This document shows, piece after piece, positions 43,711 to 53,069 of a DNA stretch of 64,000 nucleotides (positions within the stretch are counted from its first letter, which is position 1; each line of letters opens with the position of its first letter). The stretch is taken from the NCBI RefSeq assembly GCF_000749845.1, contig NZ_JQHM01000004.1:124001-188000 (forward strand), written 5' to 3'. The translations under genes and the position numbers were made by a program. Origin of the DNA: Pectobacterium betavasculorum. Its GTDB lineage: Bacteria; Pseudomonadota; Gammaproteobacteria; Enterobacterales; Enterobacteriaceae. The notes below the pieces were generated by a model, which saw nothing but the letters and a program-made list of their open reading frames with translations, had not been told where the DNA came from and made no database searches.

Positions 43711-44928
43711 ATGGGAACTAACGCATTACAGCAGCGTATTACCAGCAGTATTGAGCAGCATCGCGAAGAATATATTGCGATTTCCCAGGATATTCATGCG
43801 CATCCTGAGACAGGAAATAATGAATATTACGCCAGCGGGCTATTAACGGATTTATTAAAGAAACATCACTTCACGGTAACGCTGAATGTTGCCGGACACG
43901 AAACGGCTTTTTATGCCGAAAAGGATAGCGGTAAATCGGGGCCGACCATTGCTTACCTCGCTGAATACGATGCGTTAATTGATATTGGCCACGCCTGTGG
44001 TCACAACATCATCGGAGTAACCAGTATTGCGGCGGCGATTGCGTTGGCTGAGGTAATCGATCAGACCGGAGGCAAGGTAGTGGTATTAGGGACGCCTGCC
44101 GAAGAAGGTGGCCTGCGCGGGAAAGGCGGAATGAATGGCAACGTGAAGGCGCGTTTTGTCGAACATGGCTTCCTTGATAAGGTCGATGTCGCGCTGATGG
44201 TGCATCCAGCCGGAAAAACGCGGCTCACCGGGCCGTCATTGGCGAATAATCACCTCTATTTCCATTTTTACGGTAAACCCTCCCACGCAGGAAGTTCACC
44301 ACATAAAGGCGTGAACGCGCTGGATGCACTGGTGCTGCTTTACAACGGGATCAGCGTGCTGCGCCAGCAACTGCCGGACGGCGTTCGGGTTCACGGCATT
44401 ATCACTAACGGCGGGCAGGCACCGAATGTGATTCCAGAATACGCCTCCGCCCACTATTACATCCGTGCCAAAACGCGTGAAGACGTGCTGGCGCTGGAGC
44501 CACGCATTCGCGCGATTGCGGATGGCGTCGCGCTGGCGACGGGGACGACGGTAAAGATTGAACATCAGGTTGGCCCGCGCGATTTCCTGATCAATCACAC
44601 GCTGAATGCTGTCTTGCTGGAAGAGTTCACCGCCGCAGGGGAGGTGGTCGATCAAAACGCGAAAGAGGGCATTGGTTCGACGGACGCGGGAGATATCAGT
44701 CACGCGGTGCCGACGGCACACCCCACCATTAAAATCGGCCCTGACGATCTGATCGGCCACACCGTGCCATTCCGTGAAGCGGCAAATTCTCCACTTGGTT
44801 ACGCCGCGCTGCTGACGGGCGCGCAGGTTCTGGCTCGAACCGGTTTACGACTGTTGACGGATGCTCGTGCGTTGCAGGATGCCAAGGACGAGTTCGCGGG
44901 CCGGCATGCGGTGACTGACGCTGCCTGA
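43711..44928 (+). CDS. M20 family amidohydrolase/peptidase
   Basis: Zinc amidohydrolase of the M20D type (AbgB, aminoacylase and IAA-amino acid hydrolase relatives), about 405 residues. Metal-site motifs: DIHAHPETGNNEYYAS, GHACGHNI, EEGG and HPAGKT. The dimerisation-domain GKPSHAGSSPHKGVNALDAL is present. A clear RBS precedes ATG 43711. It starts a unit continuing with a complete peptide-type ABC transporter, suggesting it hydrolyses an imported N-acyl or amide-linked amino acid or peptide. The exact substrate is unknown. Confidence 0.87.
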   Translation: MGTNALQQRITSSIEQHREEYIAISQDIHAHPETGNNEYYASGLLTDLLKKHHFTVTLNVAGHETAFYAEKDSGKSGPTIAYLAEYDALIDIGHACGHNIIGVTSIAAAIALAEVIDQTGGKVVVLGTPAEEGGLRGKGGMNGNVKARFVEHGFLDKVDVALMVHPAGKTRLTGPSLANNHLYFHFYGKPSHAGSSPHKGVNALDALVLLYNGISVLRQQLPDGVRVHGIITNGGQAPNVIPEYASAHYYIRAKTREDVLALEPRIRAIADGVALATGTTVKIEHQVGPRDFLINHTLNAVLLEEFTAAGEVVDQNAKEGIGSTDAGDISHAVPTAHPTIKIGPDDLIGHTVPFREAANSPLGYAALLTGAQVLARTGLRLLTDARALQDAKDEFAGRHAVTDAA

Positions 44929-44979
44929 ACGTGCGTCTTAATTGACTGAATAGCATAAAAATAGTGGAGTTTCCCATCA

Positions 44980-46545
44980 ATGAAATGGTTTCATTTTCCT
45001 GCTGCCGCACTTTTGCTGGCGGCCAGTTTACCCTGGGGGATCGCGCTGGCGGAAACCGTCAATCGCGAGGCAACGCTGAATATCGCTTATGGTAAACGAC
45101 CGGGTACGCTCGATCCTTACCTGACAACCAACAGCGCGACCACGGATGTGGTACGCCACATTTTTGAACAGCTTTTTACGATTAACGATCGGTTTGAACC
45201 GGTGCCGGAATTGGTTGAACGCTATTCGCTGAGTGACGATCGCAAGGTTTATACCTTTGTGCTGCGCGATGGTATTCGCTTTCATGATGGTCAGGCGCTG
45301 ACAGCCGATGATGTGGTGGCTTCGATGAATCGCTGGCTGGCTGTTTCTACGCAGGGAAAAGCCAATCTGCCGGGCGCACAGTTTAGCCGGATTGACGATC
45401 GTACGGTGCAACTGACGGTACAGACACCGTCCCTCATTACCCTGAATGTCTTGGCCGATTTGAAAAACCTGCCTTCCATTATGCCCAAGCGCCTTATTGA
45501 TGAAGCCAATGCCAGCAAGAAGCCAGTCAGTGAACTGATTGGCACCGGGCCTTACAAACTGGCGGAATTCAAACAGGGAGATTATCTGCACCTGACGCGT
45601 TATGACGGTTATGTCTCGCGTAGCGAGCCGGCGAACGGCCTGTCGGGTCAGAAGAAGGCAGAAGTGAAAGACATCTGGTTTCGCTATATTACGGATGAGT
45701 CTACCCGACTGGCAGGCGCACTGACTGGTGAATATGACGTCATTTTTGATTTGCCGAAAGACAATATTGACGCGCTCAATAGTGCCCGCGATGTGAAGCT
45801 GTACCGCCCCGAAGCCGGAGGGTCGCTTATTACCTACCTGTTCAACAAGAATCGGGGACCGTTTGCCGATGTGAAACTACGTCAGGCGTTCAATTTGGCG
45901 CTTGATGTCCATCAGGTACTGTTGGCGGGCTACAGCGATCCACGCTTTTTCAGGGAAGATTCGTCGTTAGGTTTTCCTGAGCAGGTAGACTGGCACAGTG
46001 AAGCCGGTAAGCCTTATTGGAATCAGCACAAATTGGACGAGGCCAGAAAGCTGGTGAAAGAATCCGGCTATAACGGTGAAGAAGTGGTGATCATCGCCAC
46101 CAAGGAATACGCCGAATTGTACAATCTGGCGATTGTCGCACAGCAGGTACTCAAACAGATTGGGGTGAAATCTCGTCTTGATGTCTACGATTGGGCCACG
46201 GTATTACAACGGCGTCAGGATCCTAAAAACTTCGACCTGTGTGCGCTGGAATTCTCCATGCGTCAGGTGTTGCATCAGTATCCTTTCCTTGATTCTCGCG
46301 CCAAATTCCCCGGCCTGAGCAACAGCCCAGAAATTGATGCGTTGCTGGATGATATCAAGCAAGCGCCGTCGCTACAGGCAGCAAGAGGATTAGTGGATAA
46401 ACTCCACGTTCAAACCTGGACCTATCTGCCGGTCATTGTGCTAGGACGCACCACGCCTGATGCGGTCGCCATCAAGCACCCTGTTCACGGCTACCGGGAT
46501 TTAATCGGTCCCGTGCTGTGGAACGTCAGCATCACAAAACCGTAA
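44980..46545 (+). CDS. Peptide ABC transporter substrate-binding protein (DppA/OppA family)
   Basis: Family 5 solute-binding protein, 521 residues. It has a signal peptide (AAALLLAASLPWGIALAE) and the family motifs GKRPGTLDPYLTTNS, FEPVPELVERY, YTFVLRDGIRFHDGQALTADD and LIGTGPYKLAEF. It follows the M20 hydrolase by 51 bases and precedes permease genes with 12-base spacing. The ligand could be dipeptides or acylated amino acids. Confidence 0.9.
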   Translation: MKWFHFPAAALLLAASLPWGIALAETVNREATLNIAYGKRPGTLDPYLTTNSATTDVVRHIFEQLFTINDRFEPVPELVERYSLSDDRKVYTFVLRDGIRFHDGQALTADDVVASMNRWLAVSTQGKANLPGAQFSRIDDRTVQLTVQTPSLITLNVLADLKNLPSIMPKRLIDEANASKKPVSELIGTGPYKLAEFKQGDYLHLTRYDGYVSRSEPANGLSGQKKAEVKDIWFRYITDESTRLAGALTGEYDVIFDLPKDNIDALNSARDVKLYRPEAGGSLITYLFNKNRGPFADVKLRQAFNLALDVHQVLLAGYSDPRFFREDSSLGFPEQVDWHSEAGKPYWNQHKLDEARKLVKESGYNGEEVVIIATKEYAELYNLAIVAQQVLKQIGVKSRLDVYDWATVLQRRQDPKNFDLCALEFSMRQVLHQYPFLDSRAKFPGLSNSPEIDALLDDIKQAPSLQAARGLVDKLHVQTWTYLPVIVLGRTTPDAVAIKHPVHGYRDLIGPVLWNVSITKP

Positions 46546-46557
46546 GCGGAGAAGTGA

Positions 46558-47514
46558 ATGGGATGGTTTATTTTCCATCGACTGCTGGCGTTGATACCGG
46601 TGCTGCTGGTGGTCTCTATCGTGGTGTTTTGTCTGGTTCATCTGGCACCGGGCGATCCGGTACTGGTTATCCTGGGCAATGATGCCAGTCCGGGAGATGT
46701 CGCCGCGTTGCGTCAGCAAATGGGGCTGGATCAACCCCTGCTGACGCAGTTCATCGTGTGGTTTAGTGCCGTGTTGCGTGGCGATCTCGGTCGCTCGCTG
46801 TTCATGAATGCCAGCGTAATGTCGCTTTTCTTGCAGCATCTGCAACCTACGCTGGCACTGGCGCTCTATGCGCAAGGGTTAGCGCTACTGCTTGGTCTGG
46901 CTGCCGGCGTGCTCAGTGCGTCGCAGCAGGGACGGCTGCTGGATCGTGTGATTATGGGGCTAGCGGCGGTGGGGATGTCGATTCCCGGCTTTCTACTTGG
47001 GCTGTTTCTGATTTTCTTTTTTGCCGTGCAGTTACGCTGGTTTCCGGTCGTCGGATATAGCTCGACGCGCGGCGATGTGCTGGTAAATCTCTGGTATATG
47101 ACGCTCCCTGCGCTGGCATTAGGGCTGCGCATTGCCGCGCTGATCGCCCGCATGACGCGAGCGGTCATGCTCGACGTGTTGAGCGAAAACTACATTAAAA
47201 CGGCCCGTGCCAAAGGTGTATCGGAATACCGCGTTCTACTACGCCACGGTTTGAAAAATGCACTCTTGCCTATTTTAACCATCTGCGGTGAATCTTTCGG
47301 TTCACTTGTGACGGGAACGATTGTGATTGAAAGCGTGTTCGGTATTCCCGGCGTAGGGTCGCTGGTGGTGGATTCTATCGAGCGGCGCGATTTCTCTGTG
47401 ATTCAGGGGGCGGTACTGCTGATTACCATCAGTTACGTTCTGATTAATCTGGTGGTGGACATTCTGGGGCATGCCGTTGACCCGCGTATATCGCTATCAG
47501 GGGAGAAAGAGTGA
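46558..47514 (+). CDS. Peptide ABC transporter permease (DppB-like)
   Basis: Inner membrane permease of 318 residues with six predicted helices. HRLLALIPVLLVVSIVVFCL at the N-terminus, LAPGDPVLVILGNDASP, and the conserved cytoplasmic KTARAKGVSEYRVLLRHGLK loop (EAA motif). The GGAGAAGTG ribosome binding site lies just upstream. It pairs with the DppC-like permease. Confidence 0.92.
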   Translation: MGWFIFHRLLALIPVLLVVSIVVFCLVHLAPGDPVLVILGNDASPGDVAALRQQMGLDQPLLTQFIVWFSAVLRGDLGRSLFMNASVMSLFLQHLQPTLALALYAQGLALLLGLAAGVLSASQQGRLLDRVIMGLAAVGMSIPGFLLGLFLIFFFAVQLRWFPVVGYSSTRGDVLVNLWYMTLPALALGLRIAALIARMTRAVMLDVLSENYIKTARAKGVSEYRVLLRHGLKNALLPILTICGESFGSLVTGTIVIESVFGIPGVGSLVVDSIERRDFSVIQGAVLLITISYVLINLVVDILGHAVDPRISLSGEKE

Positions 47515-47515
47515 C

Positions 47516-48379
47516 ATGAAAGCGCTGTTTTCCAATTCACTCCTGACCACGGGTGTCGCTATCCTGCTGCTTATCCTTGTTGTCGCGATAGGGGGCGTGT
47601 TTCTTAGCCCTTACGATCCCTATGCGCTGAATCCTCTGGCTCGTCTGTCTTCACCTTCGCTTCAGCACTGGTTTGGCACCGATAATTTTGGCCGTGATGT
47701 GTTCGTACGGGTGGCGATTGCGGTACAGATCTCGCTGTCCGTTGGGGGAGCAGTGGCGCTGATTTCTGGGGCAATTGGTACGCTGATTGGGCTGCTGTGC
47801 ACCTGGTATCGTCTGCTCGATGCGATCGTTATGCGGATTTGTGACGGTCTGTTTGCTTTCCCTTCTCTGCTGCTGGCGATTTCCATTGTCGGTATTCTTG
47901 GCCCCAACCCTGCCAATGTTGTGCTGGCGCTATCGCTGGTGTATGTGCCGTCGGTGGCTCGCGTGATGCGAGCAGCGGCGCTGGTGATCAAGGAAAAAAA
48001 TTACATCGAGGCGCTGCGTGCTCAGGGTGCAACGAGTCGCCGGATTATCTGGTTGCACATCCTGCCCAACGTGGTCTCGCCGCTAATCGTTCAAGTGTCG
48101 TGGATCTTCTCGGTCGCGATCCTCACCGAGGCGGCGCTGAGTTTTTTAGGTTCGGGGATCCCTGCACCAACGCCCAGTCTGGGTAATTTATTGTTAGAAG
48201 GGAAAAAAGTGATTTTTACCTCCTGGTGGATGACCTTTTTTCCCGGTATTGCCATTGTGCTTTTGATCCTGTCTCTGAATATGATTGGAGACGGCCTGCG
48301 CGATATCTCTGACCCCACGCTTAAGCCACTTTCACGCCGGATTACCCGTCTGCTGAAAGCGGCAACGACCTCAAAGTGA
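47516..48379 (+). CDS. Peptide ABC transporter permease (DppC-like)
   Basis: Second permease, about 287 residues. It shows the family segments FGTDNFGRDVFVRVAIAVQI and YIEALRAQGATSRRIIWLHI. ATG 47516 lies one base after the dppB stop; an upstream open frame to 47471 lies inside dppB. Coupled translation with dppB is likely. Confidence 0.92.
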   Translation: MKALFSNSLLTTGVAILLLILVVAIGGVFLSPYDPYALNPLARLSSPSLQHWFGTDNFGRDVFVRVAIAVQISLSVGGAVALISGAIGTLIGLLCTWYRLLDAIVMRICDGLFAFPSLLLAISIVGILGPNPANVVLALSLVYVPSVARVMRAAALVIKEKNYIEALRAQGATSRRIIWLHILPNVVSPLIVQVSWIFSVAILTEAALSFLGSGIPAPTPSLGNLLLEGKKVIFTSWWMTFFPGIAIVLLILSLNMIGDGLRDISDPTLKPLSRRITRLLKAATTSK

Positions 48380-48381
48380 AT

Positions 48382-49377
48382 ATGATGAGTGAAACACCGC
48401 TACTGTCGGTAAAAGACCTGAGCGTCACGTTTGCCGCACCGTCTGGCCTCTTGCATCCCGTTCGAGGGATCTCTTTTGAGGTGAAATCACGTGAGACGCT
48501 GGGCATCATCGGTGAATCTGGCTGTGGTAAAAGCGTCACCGCCGATGCGCTAATGGGGCTGCTGCCTGCACGTACTAGCCGCGTTGGCGGCGAGGTCAGT
48601 CTGAACGGTCAGCCGCTGCTGTCGCTGTCGGATGAGGAGCGACGACGCCTGCGGGGTAATGCGTTGGCAATGATTTTTCAGGATCCGCTCTCCAGTCTTA
48701 ATCCGGTTTATACCGTGGGTGAACAGATAGAGGAAAGCCTACGACAGCACACTGCGTTATCGCGTCAGGCGCGGAAAGCGCGGGTACATGAACTGCTTAC
48801 TCAGGTGGGGATGCATGACCCTTCTGCATGTGCTGTGAGCTACCCACATCGACTATCCGGCGGAATGCGCCAGCGCGTGATGATTGCTATCGCCATTGCC
48901 TGCGGGCCGGGGTTGCTGATTGCTGATGAACCGACAACGGCGCTCGACGTCACCATTCAGGCGCAGATTCTCTCGCTGTTGGATAAGTTAAAAGCCGAAA
49001 CCGACATGGGCATCGTGCTGATTACTCACGATCTGTCGGTGGTGGCACAGATGTGTCAACGCGTGCTGGTTATGTATCTTGGGGAAGTGGTGGAGCAGGC
49101 GGATGTGCTCACGCTGTTTGACAACGCTCGTCACCCCTATACGCAGGCGCTGTTGCGTGCGGTGCCTAACCTTGATGCGCCGCGTAAAAGCGAGCTGCCA
49201 GAGATAACCGGCAGTGTTCCTCCGTTGTCCCATCCGCCTGCCGGCTGTGGTTTTGCTCCACGCTGCCCGCTGGCGGATGAACGTTGTCACCGTTCTCCGC
49301 CTGTGCTTTCCACTGCTGATGAATCGGGGCATCGCGTGCGTTGCTGGAAAGCGGAAAGCCTCGGGAGTGGGATATGA
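48382..49377 (+). CDS. Peptide ABC transporter ATP-binding protein (DppD-like)
   Basis: ATPase of about 331 residues. Walker [16 protein letters not shown]-loop [13 protein letters not shown], signature [15 protein letters not shown], Walker [13 protein letters not shown], and the C-terminal oligopeptide-transporter extension with [17 protein letters not shown] 48382 or 48385 are both possible; a GTG at 48376 overlaps the previous stop. Confidence 0.92.
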   Translation: MMSETPLLSVKDLSVTFAAPSGLLHPVRGISFEVKSRETLGIIGESGCGKSVTADALMGLLPARTSRVGGEVSLNGQPLLSLSDEERRRLRGNALAMIFQDPLSSLNPVYTVGEQIEESLRQHTALSRQARKARVHELLTQVGMHDPSACAVSYPHRLSGGMRQRVMIAIAIACGPGLLIADEPTTALDVTIQAQILSLLDKLKAETDMGIVLITHDLSVVAQMCQRVLVMYLGEVVEQADVLTLFDNARHPYTQALLRAVPNLDAPRKSELPEITGSVPPLSHPPAGCGFAPRCPLADERCHRSPPVLSTADESGHRVRCWKAESLGSGI

Positions 49378-50324
49378 ATGAGCCGTTATTGCGGGTGAAA
49401 AACCTGCGTAAGACCTTTCGGGTTGGGCAGGGATGGCGCAAAAAAATGCGGGTGGCGTTGGATGATGTCAGCTTCCATATTTTCCCCGGTGAAACGTACG
49501 CACTGGTCGGCGAATCGGGCAGCGGCAAAAGCACCACGGGGCGGAGCATCTTAGGGCTGACGCCTGCTGATACGGGTGAACTGCACTTTGCTGGTCACGA
49601 TCTCCGACAGCAGAATGCTGAATCGCTGCGGCAACTGCGGCGTGACATGCAGATGATCTTTCAGGACCCGCTCTCCTCGCTCGATCCCAAGCGTAGCGTG
49701 GGGTATAGCATTGAAGAACCGCTGATTATCCACAGCATACACGACAGCCAATGGCGCAAGGCGCAGGTAGTTAGGATGCTGACGCGAGTCGGTTTTACCG
49801 CTGCGGATGCCAGACGGTTTCCACACGAGTTTTCCGGTGGGCAGCGCCAGCGTATCGGGATTGCCCGCGCACTGGTACTGGAGCCCAAATTGATTGTGTG
49901 TGACGAACCGGTGTCGGCGCTGGATGTCTCTATCCAGTCGCAAATTCTGAACCTGCTTTTGGCATTGCAGCGAGAGCAAGGGCTGGCGTATTTGTTTATC
50001 GCGCACGACCTGAGCGTGGTACACCATATCGCCGACCGTATTGGCGTGATGTATCGCGGGCGTATTGTCGAGGAAGCGCCTGTGGCGACGCTTTTTTCAC
50101 AGGCGCGTCATCCGTATACGCGCTTTCTGTTGGCATCGATTCCGCCGGCTCATCCACGGTTAAAACGGACTGTTCAGGTCGATATGCAGCCCAGGCAAGA
50201 TGGCGAGTGTCAGTTTGACGACCCCACACCCGGCACACTGGCGCGGTGCCGCATACATCCAACGCAAGAATATTGGATTAATGCAGAGCATCGCGTCGCC
50301 TGCGTGCGATCAGAGATGCCCTGA
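49374..50324 (+). CDS. Peptide ABC transporter ATP-binding protein (DppF-like)
   Basis: Second ATPase of about 316 residues. Walker [29 protein letters not shown], signature FSGGQRQRIGIARAL, Walker B LIVCDEPVSALDVS, and a C-terminal cysteine region (ARCRIHPTQEYW). The ATG at 49374 overlaps the dppD stop (ATGA). Its stop overlaps the convergent SulP gene by 15 bases, so there is no room for a conventional terminator. Confidence 0.92.
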   Translation: MNEPLLRVKNLRKTFRVGQGWRKKMRVALDDVSFHIFPGETYALVGESGSGKSTTGRSILGLTPADTGELHFAGHDLRQQNAESLRQLRRDMQMIFQDPLSSLDPKRSVGYSIEEPLIIHSIHDSQWRKAQVVRMLTRVGFTAADARRFPHEFSGGQRQRIGIARALVLEPKLIVCDEPVSALDVSIQSQILNLLLALQREQGLAYLFIAHDLSVVHHIADRIGVMYRGRIVEEAPVATLFSQARHPYTRFLLASIPPAHPRLKRTVQVDMQPRQDGECQFDDPTPGTLARCRIHPTQEYWINAEHRVACVRSEMP

Positions 50325-51809
50325 CAGGCGCTGGTGAATTTTGCTGCTGTGGTTATCCAGCCCGATGATCGAGACGTTCGCCTCGTAGCGGTGATAGCGG
50401 GTTTCGATAGCGTCGAGCGCGGCTACGCTGGAGGCATCCCAGATCTGGGCATGCGTCAGATCGATGGTGACGTTCTGCGGGTCCTGTGCATAGAGGAAGT
50501 GCTCGAAGAGATCGTTACTGCTGCCGAAAAATAGCGGCCCACGTACCGTATAGTGCACCGACTGCCCGTCTTCGCTTACGTGACGCTCAGCGTGAATGAC
50601 GTGCGCCACGCGACGTGCAAATAACAGGATGGCAAAGATCACGCCGCCCGCCACGCCGATAGCCAGATTCCCCGTCGAGACGGTGGCGATCACCGTCACG
50701 ATAACCACCAGCGTTTCCGACAGCGGCATCCGTTTTAGCGTGGTGGGGTGCAGGCTATGCCAGTTCATCGTTTTCAACGCGACAATCATCATAATCCCTG
50801 CCAGCACCACCATCGGAATCTTAGCCATGATCTCGCTCAGTCCAGTCACCAGCAGTAACAGCACCAGTGCGGCGGCGAGGGTAGAGATACGTGTACGCGC
50901 TTTCCCTAACTCCACGTTGACCACGGTTTGCCCGATCATCGCACACCCGGCAATGCCGCCGTAGAATCCGGCGAAAATATTCGAAACGCCCAGTCCCCAG
51001 CATTCGCGGCGCTTGCTGGACGGGGTATCCGTGATGTCGTCTACCAGTTTGGCGGTTAGTAGTGATTCCATCAGGCCGACGAAGGCAATACTGAGCGCGG
51101 TTGGCCAGATGATGCGCAGTGTTTCAAGATTGAACGGCACCAGCCAGTGGGTGAAGCTCGGCAATCCGGGCTGCATAGGGCCAGCGTCGCCAACGTTAGG
51201 CACCGTGATGCCGGTAAACATGGCAATCGCCGTCACGGTCACAATCGCGACCAGCGGGGCGGGAATACTTTTCACCACATAAGGCAACAGCAAAACGATC
51301 GCTACCGTTAACGCAAACAGCAGCCAGACCAGTGAGGATTGGCCGAAAACATGCGGCACCTGTGCGGCGAAAATCAGGATACTCAGCGCATTCACGAAAC
51401 CGATCATCACCGAGCGGGGGATGTAGCGCATCATTCTCGCCAACCCAGCCAGCCCAAACAGAATCTGGATCAGTCCCGCCATAATCACCGCAGGCAGAAT
51501 ATAGGCCACACCGTGAGCGTGCACCATCGGGCCGATAACCAGCGCCACGGCGCCCGCGGCAGCGGTAACCATTGCTGGCCTACCGCCGAGAAAAGACATG
51601 GTGAAGCACAAGACAATAGAGGCAATCAGGCTGACTTTCGGATCTACGCCCGCGATGATAGAAAACGAGATCACCTCGGGGATAAGCGCCAGTGCGGTGA
51701 TGGTGCCCGCTAAAATTTCACGCATCAGCAGCGAAGGCGAGCGTAAGGCGGCAAGCGTTGACGTGGCTGATTGAACCGGCGACGGCGTTGCGTCGGATGA
51801 TGAGATCAT
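50310..51809 (-). CDS. SulP family inorganic anion transporter
   Basis: Membrane transporter of the SLC26/SulP family, 499 residues from ATG 51809 (a TTG at 51836 would add nine). N-terminal LAGTITALALIPEVISFSII and PAMVTAAAGAVALVIGPM mark the transporter core. About ten helices follow, then a C-terminal STAS-like domain (GPLFFGSSNDLFEHF, TIDLTHAQIWDASSVAALD). The substrate could be sulphate, bicarbonate or another anion. Confidence 0.88.
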   Translation of the reverse strand: MISSSDATPSPVQSATSTLAALRSPSLLMREILAGTITALALIPEVISFSIIAGVDPKVSLIASIVLCFTMSFLGGRPAMVTAAAGAVALVIGPMVHAHGVAYILPAVIMAGLIQILFGLAGLARMMRYIPRSVMIGFVNALSILIFAAQVPHVFGQSSLVWLLFALTVAIVLLLPYVVKSIPAPLVAIVTVTAIAMFTGITVPNVGDAGPMQPGLPSFTHWLVPFNLETLRIIWPTALSIAFVGLMESLLTAKLVDDITDTPSSKRRECWGLGVSNIFAGFYGGIAGCAMIGQTVVNVELGKARTRISTLAAALVLLLLVTGLSEIMAKIPMVVLAGIMMIVALKTMNWHSLHPTTLKRMPLSETLVVIVTVIATVSTGNLAIGVAGGVIFAILLFARRVAHVIHAERHVSEDGQSVHYTVRGPLFFGSSNDLFEHFLYAQDPQNVTIDLTHAQIWDASSVAALDAIETRYHRYEANVSIIGLDNHSSKIHQRLSGHL

Positions 51810-51985
51810 AGGTGCAGGCTTAATTTTTATAGTCAATGAAGAAAGGCGGGAGAGAATAAATTATCGGCAATATAAAAGATACTGCCCTGTGTTGGCGGAC
51901 AAGGAAAAGCTGTGGGGAAATGAAGGGACGGATAGCATGTTGTCTTATCCGTCCGTTCGTTGTGTTTCTCCCTCAATAACTAGGT

Positions 51986-52133
51986 ATCAAGTGCCACGAG
52001 GCTGTTATCGAGATATTGCATGTTGATAAATTCCCCGCGCCGCGCTGTATCATGCACGTGCATGATAGCGCCCTGATAGGGATCGTAATGTGAATTAAAA
52101 ACCAGCGCGCGCAGCGGTGCACTGGCGTATATT
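51986..52133 (-). pseudogene. Remnant resembling a LepA (EF4)-like gene
   Basis: A minus-strand frame reads APLRALVFNSHYDPYQGAI, then ARRGEFINMQYLDNS, ending in TAG. The first part resembles the start of LepA domain II (PLRAL-x-F-x-S-HYDPY-x-G), the second a C-terminal LepA block (RRGEFINMQYLDN) that is normally about 200 residues further on. The middle is therefore deleted, and upstream the frame is closed by TGA. Recognition is by motif memory, not alignment, so it is tentative. Confidence 0.5.
52048..52067. repeat. Perfect 20-base palindrome
   Basis: TATCATGCAC followed directly by GTGCATGATA, a perfect palindrome. It lies at the junction where the LepA-like remnant appears to lose its middle. 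It may be a deletion scar, an operator or a cruciform; nothing indicates which. Confidence 0.85.
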
Positions 52134-52205
52134 CAATACACGAAGATAGAGAGGTGTATTCCATTACGATGGCTGTTCGCTCTTGTTGGCTTTCCGGTGT
52201 TATCT

Positions 52206-52991
52206 TTATACGCCCATCACACGGGTCATGATGGCCTGATGTAACCAGCGTGGAGTGGCCCAGGTCAGCAATGTAATTGCCTTATTTCCCATACCCGGAA
52301 CCACGCTCATTCGCCCAGCCTGAAGCGCTCGGATGCCAGCTTGCACAACAGGCTTAGGCTGCATCATTACCCCTTTTAATGCAGGAGTGAGTTTCTGCCT
52401 GGCGGTTGCAGCAAACCCGGTATCAGACATACCTGGACAAAGCGCGGTGACAATGATGCCGTCGTTTTTAAGCTCACGATGCAGAGCATCGGAGAACCTG
52501 AGCACATATGCTTTCGCTGCTGAGTAAACGGCAAAATTCTTTACGCCCTGATAGGACAACAGGCTGGCGACCATCAAAATATGTCCTTTACGCCTGGCGC
52601 GCATATCTTCAGCAAAGAGCCGAGTCATTGCTGTCAAACTTGCGATATCCAGATTAATCATGTCCAGCGCGTCATCGAGCGTTTGATCCAAAAAGTTGCC
52701 TTGCAAACCATGGCCGGCATTGTTAATTAATATATCAACCACAATATTTTTTTCCCGCAGTCGACTGTGCAGATCGCTAATTGCGGTCATCACGGAAAGA
52801 TCGGCCTGTTCAACCAGCACATCAATGTTAAAACGCTCCCGCAATTCCGCTGCCAGCAATTCAAGTTTATTGAGCCGCCGAGCCACCAGAATGAGTGATT
52901 TGCCCTGCGCGGCATATTGACGCGCGAACTCTTCACCAAATCCGCTTGAAGCCCCTGTGATGAGCACCCATGCATTGTTTTTTGCTGTCAT
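52206..52991 (-). CDS. Short-chain dehydrogenase/reductase
   Basis: Classical SDR, 261 residues. Cofactor motif TGASSGFGEEFA (about 13-24), NNAG in ILINNAGHGLQG, active-site Ser region VASLLSYQG and YSAAK (Tyr-x3-Lys). The C-terminal segment (MSVVPGMGNKAITLLTWATP) resembles DltE/YciK-like long-tail SDRs. It lies 78 bases after the outer-membrane factor gene on the same strand and may be co-transcribed. Substrate unknown. Confidence 0.88.
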   Translation of the reverse strand: MTAKNNAWVLITGASSGFGEEFARQYAAQGKSLILVARRLNKLELLAAELRERFNIDVLVEQADLSVMTAISDLHSRLREKNIVVDILINNAGHGLQGNFLDQTLDDALDMINLDIASLTAMTRLFAEDMRARRKGHILMVASLLSYQGVKNFAVYSAAKAYVLRFSDALHRELKNDGIIVTALCPGMSDTGFAATARQKLTPALKGVMMQPKPVVQAGIRALQAGRMSVVPGMGNKAITLLTWATPRWLHQAIMTRVMGV

Positions 52992-53069
52992 GTCAATAAC
53001 TCCGGTTTTTTATTGTGAACGGTACAGGTGCTAGTCGATGGCATATCTACGTATCGGTACATGGGGATC

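Larger units (their letters stand above)
51810..52205. other. 396-base region holding a decayed coding fragment
   Basis: No intact gene. A minus-strand fragment resembling EF4/LepA is annotated separately at 51986-52133, and a 20-base perfect palindrome is at 52048-52067. The part nearest the SulP gene holds no recognised promoter. Confidence 0.4.

Noticed and set aside
51973-52164. 63-residue minus-strand frame
   Set aside because: Cysteine- and serine-rich composition is not protein-like, and the neighbouring frame carries the LepA-like motifs instead.
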